33,127 nucleotides of DNA from Gemmatimonadota bacterium (lineage in GTDB: Bacteria > Latescibacterota > UBA2968). The notes under the pieces were generated by a model, which made no database searches, was not told the origin of the DNA, and was given only the letters and a program-made list of their open reading frames with translations. Where the stretch lies: NCBI GenBank assembly GCA_002714465.1, contig PAXL01000049.1:1-33127 (forward strand), read 5' to 3'. The position numbers and the translations under genes were made by a program. Of the stretch, positions 24,065 to 33,127 are shown in pieces; within the stretch, counting starts at the first letter, position 1, and each line of letters begins with the position of its first letter.

Positions 24065-25319
24065 TCAACCTGGCTATATCGCGTCGATCGAATCTGCGAT
24101 CGAGGACATCCGGAACGGGAAGATCGTGATCGTCGTCGATGACGAGGATCGCGAGAACGAGGGTGACTTCATCCTCGCAGCGGACAAGGTGACGCCTGAG
24201 TCGATCAACTTTATGGCGACACACGGTCGGGGTCTGATCTGCCTGCCAGCGACACCGGAGCGCCTTCGTGAACTGAACCTCGATCTGATGGTCGACGAGA
24301 ACACGGCACTCCACGGGACGCCCTTTACCGTCAGTATCGATGCGGTGCACAATACGACAACTGGAATCTCAGCGAATGACCGTTGCGAGACGGTCCGTCA
24401 GTTTGTCGACCCTAGAGCGGTGTCGACAGATTTTGCGCGACCAGGACACGTGTTCCCCCTGAAGGCAAGGGATGGCGGTGTCCTGAGACGCGCCGGCCAT
24501 ACGGAAGCGACGGTGGACCTGGCGAGGCTCGCAGGTCTCGTTCCTGCAGGCGTGCTGTGCGAGATCCTGAATGCAGACGGGTCGATGGCTCGTCTGCCTC
24601 AGCTGCTTGAGATGTCCGAGCAACTTGATCTGAAAGTGATCACGATCAAGGATCTGATCGCCTATCGACGCAAGTCGGAGAAGCTTGTTCACCGGATCGA
24701 GTCGATCCACATGCCTACGAAGTATGGCGAGTTTAATCTGCATCTGTTCGAGTCGGATGTGGACGAACGGGACCACGTGGCGCTGACGAAGGGTGAGGTT
24801 GGTGATCAGGGACTCGTTCTTGTGCGCATGCACTCGGAGTGTCTGACGGGGGATGCGCTGGGGTCGCTCCGTTGCGACTGCGAGCAGAACTTGGTTTCGG
24901 CGATGCAGATGGTCGAGCGGGAAGGACGCGGAATCATCGTTTATATGCGCCAGGAGGGCCGGGGAATCGGATTGCGACAGAAGATCCGAGCCTATAAGCT
25001 GCAGGAAGAGGGCTACGATACGGTTGATGCGAATGTCAAGCTCGGCTACAAGATGGACGAGCGAGACTACGGGATCGGCGCGCAGATCCTTTCCGATCTG
25101 GGTGCCCGTCACGTCCGTCTAATCACGAACAACCCGTCGAAGCGTGTTGGGCTGGAAGCATACGGGATTGAGATTGTGGATCGGGTTCCGATGGCGATCC
25201 AGGCGAATCGCCACAACATCGATTACTTGAAGACCAAAAGGCTCCGTATGGGGCATATCCTGAATGAGGCGGATCTGCGCCTCGATGACGATGGAGAGCA
25301 ACGTGCCAAGGGTAATTGA
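24057..25319 (+). CDS. ribBA: DHBP synthase / GTP cyclohydrolase II fusion
   Basis: A 420-residue bifunctional enzyme supplying both riboflavin precursors. The N-terminal DHBP synthase half (to about residue 205) shows [23 protein letters not shown] and [15 protein letters not shown]. The C-terminal cyclohydrolase II half has the zinc cysteines in [19 protein letters not shown] and the [12 protein letters not shown] signature. Both halves keep their catalytic motifs. The ATG at 24057 overlaps ribE by 8 bases; the end overlaps the ribH start. Confidence 0.95.
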   Translation: MSDQPGYIASIESAIEDIRNGKIVIVVDDEDRENEGDFILAADKVTPESINFMATHGRGLICLPATPERLRELNLDLMVDENTALHGTPFTVSIDAVHNTTTGISANDRCETVRQFVDPRAVSTDFARPGHVFPLKARDGGVLRRAGHTEATVDLARLAGLVPAGVLCEILNADGSMARLPQLLEMSEQLDLKVITIKDLIAYRRKSEKLVHRIESIHMPTKYGEFNLHLFESDVDERDHVALTKGEVGDQGLVLVRMHSECLTGDALGSLRCDCEQNLVSAMQMVEREGRGIIVYMRQEGRGIGLRQKIRAYKLQEEGYDTVDANVKLGYKMDERDYGIGAQILSDLGARHVRLITNNPSKRVGLEAYGIEIVDRVPMAIQANRHNIDYLKTKRLRMGHILNEADLRLDDDGEQRAKGN

Positions 25320-25773
25320 AGGCAAACTATGCGCGGAGGGTCAGCGGATCGGGATCGTCGTTGGACGGTTCAACTCGCTGATCGGGAATCAGCTCCTTGA
25401 GGGTGCTCTGGACTGCTTGGACCGTCACCGTGTTGATACGGATACGGTCGACGTAGCTTGGGTTCCTGGATCGTTCGAGATTCCGCTTGTGGCGAAGAAG
25501 ATGGCGTCTAGCGGGTCTTATGACGCTGTTATATGCCTCGGGGCTGTGATCCGGGGAGCGACACCGCATTTCGACTATGTGGCGAACGAGGCGTCAAAGG
25601 GGATCGCGCAGGTGAGTCACGAGACTGAGATTCCCGTGATTTTTGGCGTGCTGACAACGGATACGATCGAGCAGGCGCTCGAGAGGGCCGGGACCAAGGC
25701 AGGAAACAAGGGCTGGGATGCAGCGCTTGCCGCGATCGAGATGGTCAATCTGCTGCGCGCAATTGACGGTTAG
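25303..25773 (+). CDS. ribH: 6,7-dimethyl-8-ribityllumazine synthase
   Basis: Condenses the pyrimidine and DHBP into lumazine, forming an icosahedral or pentameric shell. Substrate-site motifs RFN (GIVVGRFN), GSFEIP and [14 protein letters not shown] with the catalytic His are all present. The start is uncertain. GTG at 25303 gives 156 residues, the usual family length, and GGAGAG lies 4 bases upstream. ATG at 25291 would add four residues but has no ribosome binding site, and more upstream starts add unconserved residues. It overlaps the ribBA stop by 17 bases. nusB follows 6 bases after its stop. Confidence 0.93.
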   Translation: MPRVIEGKLCAEGQRIGIVVGRFNSLIGNQLLEGALDCLDRHRVDTDTVDVAWVPGSFEIPLVAKKMASSGSYDAVICLGAVIRGATPHFDYVANEASKGIAQVSHETEIPVIFGVLTTDTIEQALERAGTKAGNKGWDAALAAIEMVNLLRAIDG

Positions 25774-25779
25774 GCATTG

Positions 25780-26211
25780 ATGAGCTCGCGACGAGAGGCC
25801 CGAGAAGCCGTCCTTCAGGCGATCTACTGGGCTATGAGCACGGATGATCCGGCCAGCCAGACCCTCAAGACGATGACCGTCCGCTCGAACCTGTCTCGCG
25901 AGGCGGCTGAGTATGCGATCAAGGTCGGGAAGCTGATGTGGGCGAACCGGGAGCAGCTCGATGAAGAGATCGGACGTGCGGCGGAGAACTGGGAAGTTTC
26001 GCGGATCTCGAGGATCGATCGGATTCTGATGTGGATGGCGTTGACCGAGATCCGGTCGGTGGAAGACGTGCCCGTGAAGGTTTCGATTGACGAGGCGATC
26101 GAGCTCGCGAAGCGCTACAGCGTCGAGAAGGCACCAGGGTTCATCAACGGCATCCTCGACAAGCTTGCGAAGGCGAATCTCGAGGAGAACCGCGCTGCGG
26201 AGGAGGTTTAG
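25780..26211 (+). CDS. nusB: Transcription antitermination factor NusB
   Basis: An all-alpha 143-residue RNA-binding protein that joins NusE/S10 in the antitermination complex on rRNA operons. Typical sequence blocks are SRREAREAVLQAIYWAM at the N-terminus, WEVSRISRIDRILMWMALTE in the core, and PVKVSIDEAIELAKRYSVEK with FINGILDKLAK at the C-terminus. The length is normal. ATG 25780 is preferred over the TTG three bases earlier. The ribH-nusB order is a very common arrangement in bacteria. Confidence 0.93.
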   Translation: MSSRREAREAVLQAIYWAMSTDDPASQTLKTMTVRSNLSREAAEYAIKVGKLMWANREQLDEEIGRAAENWEVSRISRIDRILMWMALTEIRSVEDVPVKVSIDEAIELAKRYSVEKAPGFINGILDKLAKANLEENRAAEEV

Positions 26212-26214
26212 GCC

Positions 26215-26681
26215 GTGCGGGTCGCTGTCGTTTGGGACACATTGGAACCTCGACACGCTCGAAGCCGTCCTTGTATCGTGTGACACGAATGACTTAGATG
26301 AGATAGTGTGCAAGGGGATGTCGTCGGCTACGGCGCCGACCCGGCCGTCAGTCTGGAGATTATTAAGTCACGCGCGTCATTGATCGTCGCGGAAACCATT
26401 GTCAATCCTACCGCGCCTTTGTCTATCAAGGAATGCTATGAGGCGATGGTTATCTGTGAGAGTCTTGGCAAGGTGTCCGAAGGGTGTAGGTGGTGAATGT
26501 CGAGAGCGCGTGGGGCAATCGTGAGACGGTGATCCCAGGGCTGCGTATGGGCATTCTGGACACTAATCCTGGCGAAGTCGAGTTCGTCCGCGTGTCCTAT
26601 GACGTGGTGAAGGCGCAAGAGAAGATTCTGAATCAGGGCTTGCCGGCGGTTCTGTCAGAGCGACTAAGCTCCGGTCGATAG
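26215..26681 (+). pseudogene. Wrecked YfcE-like metallophosphoesterase gene
   Basis: Three plus frames together spell a calcineurin-like phosphoesterase. From GTG 26215 the frame reads VRVAVV-D-T. A shift gives NLDTLEAVL and NDLDEIVCKG. A further shift gives GDVVGYGADPAVSLEIIKSR and ASLIVA. Then comes sequence with no GNHD motif, and finally SAWGNRETVIPGLRMGILDT and VEFVRVSYDVVKAQEKILN up to TAG at 26681, corresponding to NPGSVGQPRD and the usual C-terminus. The metal-binding D-x-H at the start is broken, GNHD is missing, and roughly a third of the protein is deleted in the middle. GD-x-x-GYG survives. An intact relative is about 240 residues; here the span is only about 155 codons. It lies between nusB and secA. 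Confidence 0.75.
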
Positions 26682-26736
26682 CCCTGCCTATCCGGCCTTG
26701 TGGCCGGTGTACGCGAATGCAGAGGATGTACAGGAT

Positions 26737-29700
26737 ATGATGGACGTATTGACCAAGATCTTCGGTTCGAAACACGACCGAGACGTGAAGAAGGCGCAGC
26801 CGATCGTTCAGGACGTCAACGCGATCTTTGTCCAGCTGGAGAGTCTGTCCGATGACGCGCTTCGTGCGAAGACGACGGAGTTCCGCGACAAGCTCGCGGC
26901 CGAAACGAAAGAGTCACGCGATAGGTTGACATCATTCAGGAAGCAGCTGTCCGGGCTCGAAGGGCCGCCCCGTCAGGCGATTCTGGATCAGATCGACGAC
27001 ACGGACGGTGATATAAAGGATATCGAGCAGGATGTGCTCGACGAGTTGTTGCCCGAGGCTTTCGCGGTGTTCAAAGAGACGAGCCGCCGGATGCTCGGAC
27101 GCGAGTGGCAGCGAGCAGGAGAGCCGTTTGCGTGGGATATGGTGCCTTACGATGTACAGCTGATCGGCGGACTCACGCTGCATCAGGGCAAGATCGCAGA
27201 GATGGCGACGGGTGAGGGCAAGACGCTTGTCGCAGGTCTAGCGCTCTACCTTAACGGCCTGACCGGTCGCGGGTCCCATCTGGTCACAGTGAACTCCTAT
27301 TTGGCGAAGCGCGACGCCATGTGGATTGGGCCACTCCATGTGTGGCTCGGTCTGAAGGTCGGGATCATCCAGGACCGCTCCCTCGGAGCCGAGGCCTTTA
27401 TGGTCGAGGAAGACGGGAACGGGGGGTTCAAGGCAAGGGAGTGTGATCACGCAACAGCCTACCTGGCGGACATTACTTACGGGACGAAGGATCAGTTTGG
27501 GTTCGATTATCTCTACGACAACATGGCGGTACGCCCCGAAGATCTTATGCAGCGCGGCTATGCGTTCGCAATCATCGACGAGGCCGACAGTATCCTGATC
27601 GATGAAGCAAGAACACCGCTTATCATCTCTGGCGCGGTGCCCGAATCGAACACACAGCGGTTCGACGAGATGCGCCCGCTTGTTGAGAAGCTGGTGAAGG
27701 CGCAGGCCCGGGTGGTGAACACGATCCTGTCCGACGGCGAGGGTGCGCTGGAGACGGACGAGTATGAGGCCGGCCTGAAGCTTCTGCAGGTGCAGCGTGG
27801 CGGACCGAGGAATAAGCGCTTCATGAAGCTGCTTCAGGAAGAGGGCGTGAAGCAGATGATCGGTCGTGTTGAAGCGGACTACATCCGGGACAAGCGGATG
27901 GGCGAGGTTGATGCCGATCTGTTTTTTAGCATGGACGAGAAGAGCCACATCATCGATCTGACCGAGAAGGGGCGCGAGGAGATCAGCCGCGAAACGGACG
28001 AGTTCGTGCTTCCGGATCTGGACGAGAAGCTTGATCTGATCAAGAAGGATGAATCGCTGTCGGAGAACGATCAGGTGCGCGCAGCGGATGAAGCGTATCA
28101 GGATTATGGGAGGAAGTCCGAGCGCATCCACAGTGTGCAGCAGTTGCTGAAGGCATATACGCTCTACGAGAAGGACGTGCAGTACGTGATAGAGGAAGGG
28201 CGTGTGGTGATCGTGGACGAGTTCACGGGACGCCCGCAGCCGGGACGTCGGTTCTCTGACGGTCTGCACCAGGCACTCGAGGCGAAGGAACGTGTTCGTG
28301 TCGAACGGGATACGCAAACGGTCGCGACGATCACGTTGCAGAACTATTTCCGGCTGTATGATAAACTCGCTGGCATGACGGGAACTGCCGAAACGGAGGC
28401 TGCTGAGCTCCATCAGATTTACAAGCTGGATGTGCTGACGATTCCGACACACGAACCGATCGCTAGGGTTGATCACGACGACCTGATCTTCAGAACTAAG
28501 CGAGAGAAGTACAACGCGATCGTAGACGAGATCGAAAGGCTGAACCTTGAGGGATTGCCTGTTCTGGTCGGAACGATCACGGTGGAGGTTTCTGAGTTGC
28601 TGTCGAGGATGTTACATCGGAAAGGAATCAAGCATTCTGTCCTGAATGCGCGCCAACACCAGTCGGAGGCCGAAATCGTCCGAGACGCGGGTCAAGCGGG
28701 CGCCGTTACGATCGCGACAAACATGGCCGGTCGTGGGACTGACATCAAACTTGGATCTGGAGTTGTAAAGGACGGCGAGGGTGGGCTTCAAATCATCGGG
28801 ACGGAACGGCACGAGGCTCGACGGATCGACAGGCAGCTCCGAGGGCGCGCCGGACGTCAGGGTGACCCGGGGGGGTCTCGTTTCTTCATCTCGCTCGAAG
28901 ACAACCTGATGCGGTTATTTGGGTCAGAGCGGATCGCCCGGATCATGGATCGTCTGGGTGCTGAGGAGGGCGAGGTAATCGAGCACGGGATGGTGACACG
29001 CTCGATCGGTCGCGCCCAGAAGCGGGTCGAGGGCCGGAACTTCGAAATCCGGAAGCATCTGCTCCAATATGACGATGTGATGAACCAGCAGCGTGAGGTG
29101 ATCTACGATCGCCGAAGACACGCACTCGAAGGAGACGACCTCTACGACGAGATCGTCGAGGTGATCGAAGACGCGCTACAAGCTTCGCTGGATGCGCACG
29201 TGTCCGAAGAGGACCATCCCGAAGACTGGAACGTCGATGCGATGGCGCAGGATCTAAGGAACACGTTTCTGCAGTCGCCGATCCATCCAGACGAGAACCT
29301 GCCGACCACAAATCGTGATGAGCTTGCCTCGATTATTCGGGATGCCGTGCGTGCCGCATACAAGCGGAGAGAGGATCTGATTGGTTCGGAGCGGCTTCGT
29401 GCGATCGAGAGGATGGTGTATCTGAGCGTGATCGACGAGAAGTGGAAAGAGCATCTCCGCGAGATGGACGACCTAAAGGAGGGGATCGGGCTCCGCGGAT
29501 ACGGTCAGAAGGATCCGCTGGTCGAGTACAAGCGTGAGGGTTTCCAGATGTTTGTGGAGCTGCTCGACGAGATTAACAGGGAGACGGTCAAGACGCTGTT
29601 CCGGATCCGTATCGACGAGAGTCCCGCACAGCGTCCCGACCGAGCGCCGCAGCGTCTGGCGCTGGTGCATCAGGATGCGGCGGGGATGGGTTTCGCACCC

Positions 29701-29856
29701 CCGCCGGAACCTTCGCCCATGGAGCAGACCGCGGCGAACTCAAGCGAAGGGGGCGGACGACCGAAGCAGCGTCCGGTGAAGGTGGAGAAGGTCGGGCGGA
29801 ACGCGCCCTGTCCGTGTGGGAGCGGCAAGAAGTACAAGCACTGTCACGGTGCCTGA
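26737..29856 (+). CDS. secA: Preprotein translocase ATPase SecA
   Basis: A protein of about 1039 residues that drives Sec-dependent export through SecYEG. Motifs are Walker A in MATGEGKTLVAG (about residue 159), the DEAD-type box IIDEADSILIDEARTPLIIS (about 280), FTGRPQPGRRFSDGLHQALE, AGMTGTAETEAAE, TNMAGRGTDIKLG and GRAGRQGDPGGSRFFISLED. The last 22 residues form a zinc SEC-C motif (CPCGSGKKYKHCH). It is about 140 residues longer than E. coli SecA, with inserts at about residues 60-110 and 290-470, as in the FCB group. ATG 26737 is chosen because AGAGGA lies 10 bases upstream and the protein then begins MMDVLTKIFGSKHDR, the normal SecA opening; a TTG at 26698 would add an unconserved tail. 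Confidence 0.96.
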   Translation: MMDVLTKIFGSKHDRDVKKAQPIVQDVNAIFVQLESLSDDALRAKTTEFRDKLAAETKESRDRLTSFRKQLSGLEGPPRQAILDQIDDTDGDIKDIEQDVLDELLPEAFAVFKETSRRMLGREWQRAGEPFAWDMVPYDVQLIGGLTLHQGKIAEMATGEGKTLVAGLALYLNGLTGRGSHLVTVNSYLAKRDAMWIGPLHVWLGLKVGIIQDRSLGAEAFMVEEDGNGGFKARECDHATAYLADITYGTKDQFGFDYLYDNMAVRPEDLMQRGYAFAIIDEADSILIDEARTPLIISGAVPESNTQRFDEMRPLVEKLVKAQARVVNTILSDGEGALETDEYEAGLKLLQVQRGGPRNKRFMKLLQEEGVKQMIGRVEADYIRDKRMGEVDADLFFSMDEKSHIIDLTEKGREEISRETDEFVLPDLDEKLDLIKKDESLSENDQVRAADEAYQDYGRKSERIHSVQQLLKAYTLYEKDVQYVIEEGRVVIVDEFTGRPQPGRRFSDGLHQALEAKERVRVERDTQTVATITLQNYFRLYDKLAGMTGTAETEAAELHQIYKLDVLTIPTHEPIARVDHDDLIFRTKREKYNAIVDEIERLNLEGLPVLVGTITVEVSELLSRMLHRKGIKHSVLNARQHQSEAEIVRDAGQAGAVTIATNMAGRGTDIKLGSGVVKDGEGGLQIIGTERHEARRIDRQLRGRAGRQGDPGGSRFFISLEDNLMRLFGSERIARIMDRLGAEEGEVIEHGMVTRSIGRAQKRVEGRNFEIRKHLLQYDDVMNQQREVIYDRRRHALEGDDLYDEIVEVIEDALQASLDAHVSEEDHPEDWNVDAMAQDLRNTFLQSPIHPDENLPTTNRDELASIIRDAVRAAYKRREDLIGSERLRAIERMVYLSVIDEKWKEHLREMDDLKEGIGLRGYGQKDPLVEYKREGFQMFVELLDEINRETVKTLFRIRIDESPAQRPDRAPQRLALVHQDAAGMGFAPPPEPSPMEQTAANSSEGGGRPKQRPVKVEKVGRNAPCPCGSGKKYKHCHGA

Positions 29857-29875
29857 AACAAGACACGAGGGGGAT

Positions 29876-30349
29876 ATGAAGTCGAGAGAAGACCTGCTGA
29901 AAGCTGCGCGGGAAGAGATCCGCGAAATGTCGGTTGAGGAAGTGAAGGCCTACTTGGATGAGGGGAACGATTCTGTCCTGGTCGATATTCGCGGACTGGA
30001 CGAGTGGGAACGCGGCCATCTTGAGGGCGCGATTCACATTCCGCGAGGCCGCCTCGAGGCTGAGGTGGAAGAAAAGGTCCCGGATAAGTCGAAGGAGACG
30101 ATCGTCTACTGCGCGGGCGGTGTGCGGTCGTTGCTCGGCGCCCTCTCGATGCAGGAACTCGGTTACGAGAACCTGATCTCAATGGACGGCGGCTTTGGTG
30201 ACTGGGAAGACGCCCACTATCCGTGTGCCCAGCCACCCACTCCGGAGGAGGACGAAGGTCCGTTGAATCCGGAACGGCTAATCGACGAGATCTCCCATCT
30301 TGAGGCTCTGGTCGAGGAGAAGAAGGAGAAGCTGAAGTCTACCCGATGA
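29876..30349 (+). CDS. Rhodanese-domain protein with C-terminal coiled coil
   Basis: A 157-residue cytoplasmic rhodanese-like sulfurtransferase. The domain opens MSVEEVKAYLDEG, has VLVDIRGLDEWERGHLEGAI, and carries the active loop IVYCAGGVRSLLGA with the candidate persulfide Cys, then GGFGDWEDAHYP. The last 40 residues (LIDEISHLEALVEEKKEKLK) look like a coiled coil, which is unusual for a single-domain rhodanese and suggests dimerisation or a partner. The start is ATG 29876 with GAGGGGG upstream; it begins 20 bases after the secA stop. It may be co-transcribed with secA. Confidence 0.88.
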   Translation: MKSREDLLKAAREEIREMSVEEVKAYLDEGNDSVLVDIRGLDEWERGHLEGAIHIPRGRLEAEVEEKVPDKSKETIVYCAGGVRSLLGALSMQELGYENLISMDGGFGDWEDAHYPCAQPPTPEEDEGPLNPERLIDEISHLEALVEEKKEKLKSTR

Positions 30350-30399
30350 TCCGATCCACGGCGGCTATTTGAAACGACCCGCAAATTAGCTTGGAATTG

Positions 30400-30441
30400 C
30401 CCTTGGAGTCTACAGAATCCCTGTTGCGCTCGACTCCGAGG
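30400..30441. repeat. Inverted repeat flanking the groE -35 box
   Basis: CCTTGGAGTC (30400-30409) and GACTCCGAGG (30432-30441) form a 10-bp inverted repeat with one G-T wobble and a 22-base loop; the -35 hexamer of the groE promoter lies in the loop. There is no T run, so it may be a read-through-limiting stem for the upstream genes or an extra operator. Confidence 0.5.
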
Positions 30442-30452
30442 GCGCTTATATT
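30424..30452 (+). promoter_or_regulatory. groE promoter
   Basis: TTGCGC (30424-30429) and TATATT (30447-30452) with a 17-base spacer. The predicted transcription start (about 30459) abuts the CIRCE operator, the usual arrangement for HrcA-repressed groE operons. Confidence 0.7.
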
Positions 30453-30460
30453 TCAGCCTG

Positions 30461-30487
30461 CTAGCACTCTGTCTTCTTGAGTGCTAA
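30461..30487. promoter_or_regulatory. CIRCE operator (HrcA binding site)
   Basis: CTAGCACTC-N9-GAGTGCTAA matches the consensus TTAGCACTC-N9-GAGTGCTAA with a single mismatch at the first base. It lies at the predicted start of the groESL transcript and 71 bases before groES. HrcA repressor should bind it and release on heat shock, since HrcA needs GroEL to stay folded. hrcA itself is not in the window. Confidence 0.93.
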
Positions 30488-30558
30488 AATGAGTAAACGG
30501 CCTGTAGATTATGGGGATATGGTCGTATCCCGTTTCAAACACTCACTTGGAGGACGCG

Positions 30559-30846
30559 ATGAAGATTCATCCTCTTGGCGATCGAATTTTGATCAAGCGG
30601 CTCGAGGAAGAGGAGCAGGTCTCGGGGGGCATCATTATCCCCGACACGGCTAAGGAGAAGCCTCAGGAGGCGGAGGTGGTGGCCGTTGGTCCGGGTCGAC
30701 GCGGTGATGACGGCGACCTGATTGCGATGGATGTACAGCCCGGACAGAAGATTTTGGTCGGGAAGTACGCCGGTAACGAGATCGAAGTCGACGGCGAGGA
30801 GTATGTGATCCTGAGCGAGGACGACGTCTTGGGTATTCTGGAATAG
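30559..30846 (+). CDS. groES: Co-chaperonin GroES
   Basis: A 95-residue seven-fold lid of the GroEL chamber. Signatures are [19 protein letters not shown], the mobile loop [16 protein letters not shown] that docks on GroEL, and a C-terminal [17 protein letters not shown] 30559 has GGAGG 5 bases upstream; reading from GTG 30511 would add 16 unconserved residues. groEL starts 26 bases after its stop. Confidence 0.96.
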   Translation: MKIHPLGDRILIKRLEEEEQVSGGIIIPDTAKEKPQEAEVVAVGPGRRGDDGDLIAMDVQPGQKILVGKYAGNEIEVDGEEYVILSEDDVLGILE

Positions 30847-30857
30847 TCAATCGGTAA

Positions 30858-32498
<1,641 letters not shown>

Positions 32499-32536
32499 TC
32501 GCTTCGAAAGACGGGCAGCGTAGCAGAGGAAGGAAG

Positions 32537-32570
32537 GGGGAGTGCCTCTTGGGGTGCTCCCCTCTCTGTT
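32537..32570 (+). terminator. Likely groESL terminator
   Basis: GGGGAG (32537-32542) pairs with CTCCCC (32557-32562) across 14 bases, followed by TCTCTGTT, a poor T tract. Its place 38 bases after the groEL stop supports a terminator role. Confidence 0.5.
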
Positions 32571-32580
32571 GCCGGGTCGG

Positions 32581-32609
32581 TTGGCTTTTATGGAGGGCTT
32601 TTCTATATT
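32581..32609 (+). promoter_or_regulatory. Promoter of the Lys-rich protein gene
   Basis: TTGGCT (32581-32586), a 17-base spacer and TATATT (32604-32609), the same -10 as groE. The leader would be about 75 bases and contains a hairpin (GTCTCC / GGAGAC, 32661-32677) close to the ribosome binding site. An 8-bp inverted repeat CGGTTGGC / GCCAACCG brackets this promoter. Confidence 0.5.
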
Positions 32610-32660
32610 CGTGTTTGTGGGCCAACCGGTCGCGACGACTGATGATGGGTGGTTAAGGCG

Positions 32661-32677
32661 TCTCCGAAAAGGAGACA
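32661..32677 (+). promoter_or_regulatory. Leader hairpin before the Lys-rich protein gene
   Basis: GTCTCC and GGAGAC form a 6-bp stem with a GAAAA loop, ending about 4 bases before the AAGGGA ribosome binding site (32681-32686) and 14 bases before the ATG. It may influence translation or message stability. Confidence 0.45.
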
Positions 32678-32691
32678 AGAAGGGACATATA

Positions 32692-33127
32692 TGGTAGAGG
32701 ATACTGACGGTGGCGCACCCTCTGAGGCACAAGCCTCGGGTAGCGACTCCGGAGCCTCAAGCGAGGTGGAAACGACAGAGGTAAAGAAGCCGGCCAAGAA
32801 GGCCAAGAAGGCCAAGAAGGTGAAGAAGGCCAAGAAGGTGAAGAAGGCCAAGAAGGCCAAGAAGGCAGCGGCCAGTGACGAAGACGCTGCGGCCGAGAAG
32901 CCGGCGAAGAAGGCGAAGAAGACTGCACGCAGAACCGCGAAGAAGGCTGAAGCAAGTGGCGAGGCAGATGGCGCGTCAGCCGACGACAAGGACAGCGGAA
33001 AGTCGGTCTCGTATGGGCGTCGCCCGAGGCGAGGGGGACCTGATTTGGTCCAACCCGACGAATATGGCCGTTCCGGCTCTAAAAAGAAGCCTTCAGGCAA
33101 ACAGGTTGAGGGGTCTTCAGACGGCGA
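32692..33127 (+). CDS. Lys/Ala-repeat, histone-H1-like disordered protein (5' part only)
   Basis: The frame from ATG 32692 (ribosome binding site AAGGGA) stays open to the window end, giving 145 residues. After an acidic Ser-rich start (MVEDTDGGAPSEAQASG) comes a run of KKAKK/KKVKK triads at about residues 30-60, a second basic tract (EKPAKKAKKTARRTAKKAEA), then an Arg/Gly patch (YGRRPRRGGPD) and a charged Ser-rich stretch. Such tails bind nucleic acid, as in AlgP/HC1-like histone mimics or the N-terminal extensions of Rho, topoisomerase and RNA-processing enzymes. No folded domain is reached, so the real function depends on sequence beyond the edge. Repeats of AAGAAGGCC make the DNA prone to slippage. 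Confidence 0.75.

Noticed and set aside
27238..28476. 412-codon minus-strand frame opposite secA
   Set aside because: Antisense of conserved SecA sequence; rich in His, Arg, Leu and Val with no domain; no ribosome binding site.
32603..33100. 165-codon minus frame with repeated FLAFLAF-like text
   Set aside because: Exact antisense of the Lys/Ala repeats of the Lys-rich protein gene.

Overview
The window is bacterial chromosome with densely packed genes on both strands. There is no phage, plasmid, insertion sequence or CRISPR signature. The left half (about 1-16.7 kb) is accessory and metabolic. The right half (about 17.7-33.1 kb) is conserved housekeeping. The SecA is enlarged (about 1039 residues, with inserts in the first half), as is usual in the FCB group. 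Combined with phytanoyl-CoA-dioxygenase-like, Gfo/Idh/MocA, Asp-box and secreted S55-type genes, this suggests an uncultured FCB-type lineage such as Latescibacterota. That placement is inference only. TTG and GTG starts are frequent.

Left half. A decayed TlpA/thioredoxin-fold gene runs off the left edge. Next come a short bactofilin-like beta-helix protein, an M20 amidohydrolase, a sodium:solute symporter, a 730-base gap with membrane-gene remnants, a DadA-like FAD oxidoreductase and a TIM-barrel sugar isomerase/epimerase. On the minus strand follow an Asp-box sialidase-like protein with an MFS transporter, a two-gene heterodimeric ABC exporter with asymmetric ATP sites, an aldo/keto reductase with a Gfo/Idh/MocA oxidoreductase, and an unknown 94-residue protein translationally coupled to a PhyH-family dioxygenase. 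These look like uptake and catabolism of amino-acid or sugar derivatives, but no complete pathway can be named.

Middle (16.7-17.7 kb). A mostly non-coding interval holds a minus-strand intrinsic terminator, a possible leader peptide, a small basic 51-residue ORF and several strong hairpins, including a long one ending in a T run that could be a small RNA.

Right half. rlmH (minus, apparently leaderless) is divergent from a long plus-strand gene train: a secreted SpoIVB/S55-type protein, a secreted beta-propeller protein, ribD-ribE-ribBA-ribH with overlapping ends, nusB, a wrecked metallophosphoesterase gene, secA and a rhodanese. Then comes groES-groEL behind a sigma70-type promoter with a CIRCE operator, so it is probably HrcA-controlled. 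GroEL ends in a His-rich tail instead of a GGM tail. A Lys/Ala-repeat protein with its own promoter runs off the right edge.

The points most worth a second look are the two readable gene fossils (TlpA and metallophosphoesterase), the unknown-protein/PhyH pair, the asymmetric ABC pair whose partner lacks a canonical start, the RNA-like interval at 16.9-17.7 kb, the leaderless rlmH, and the His-tailed GroEL. I found no clearly new multi-gene system.
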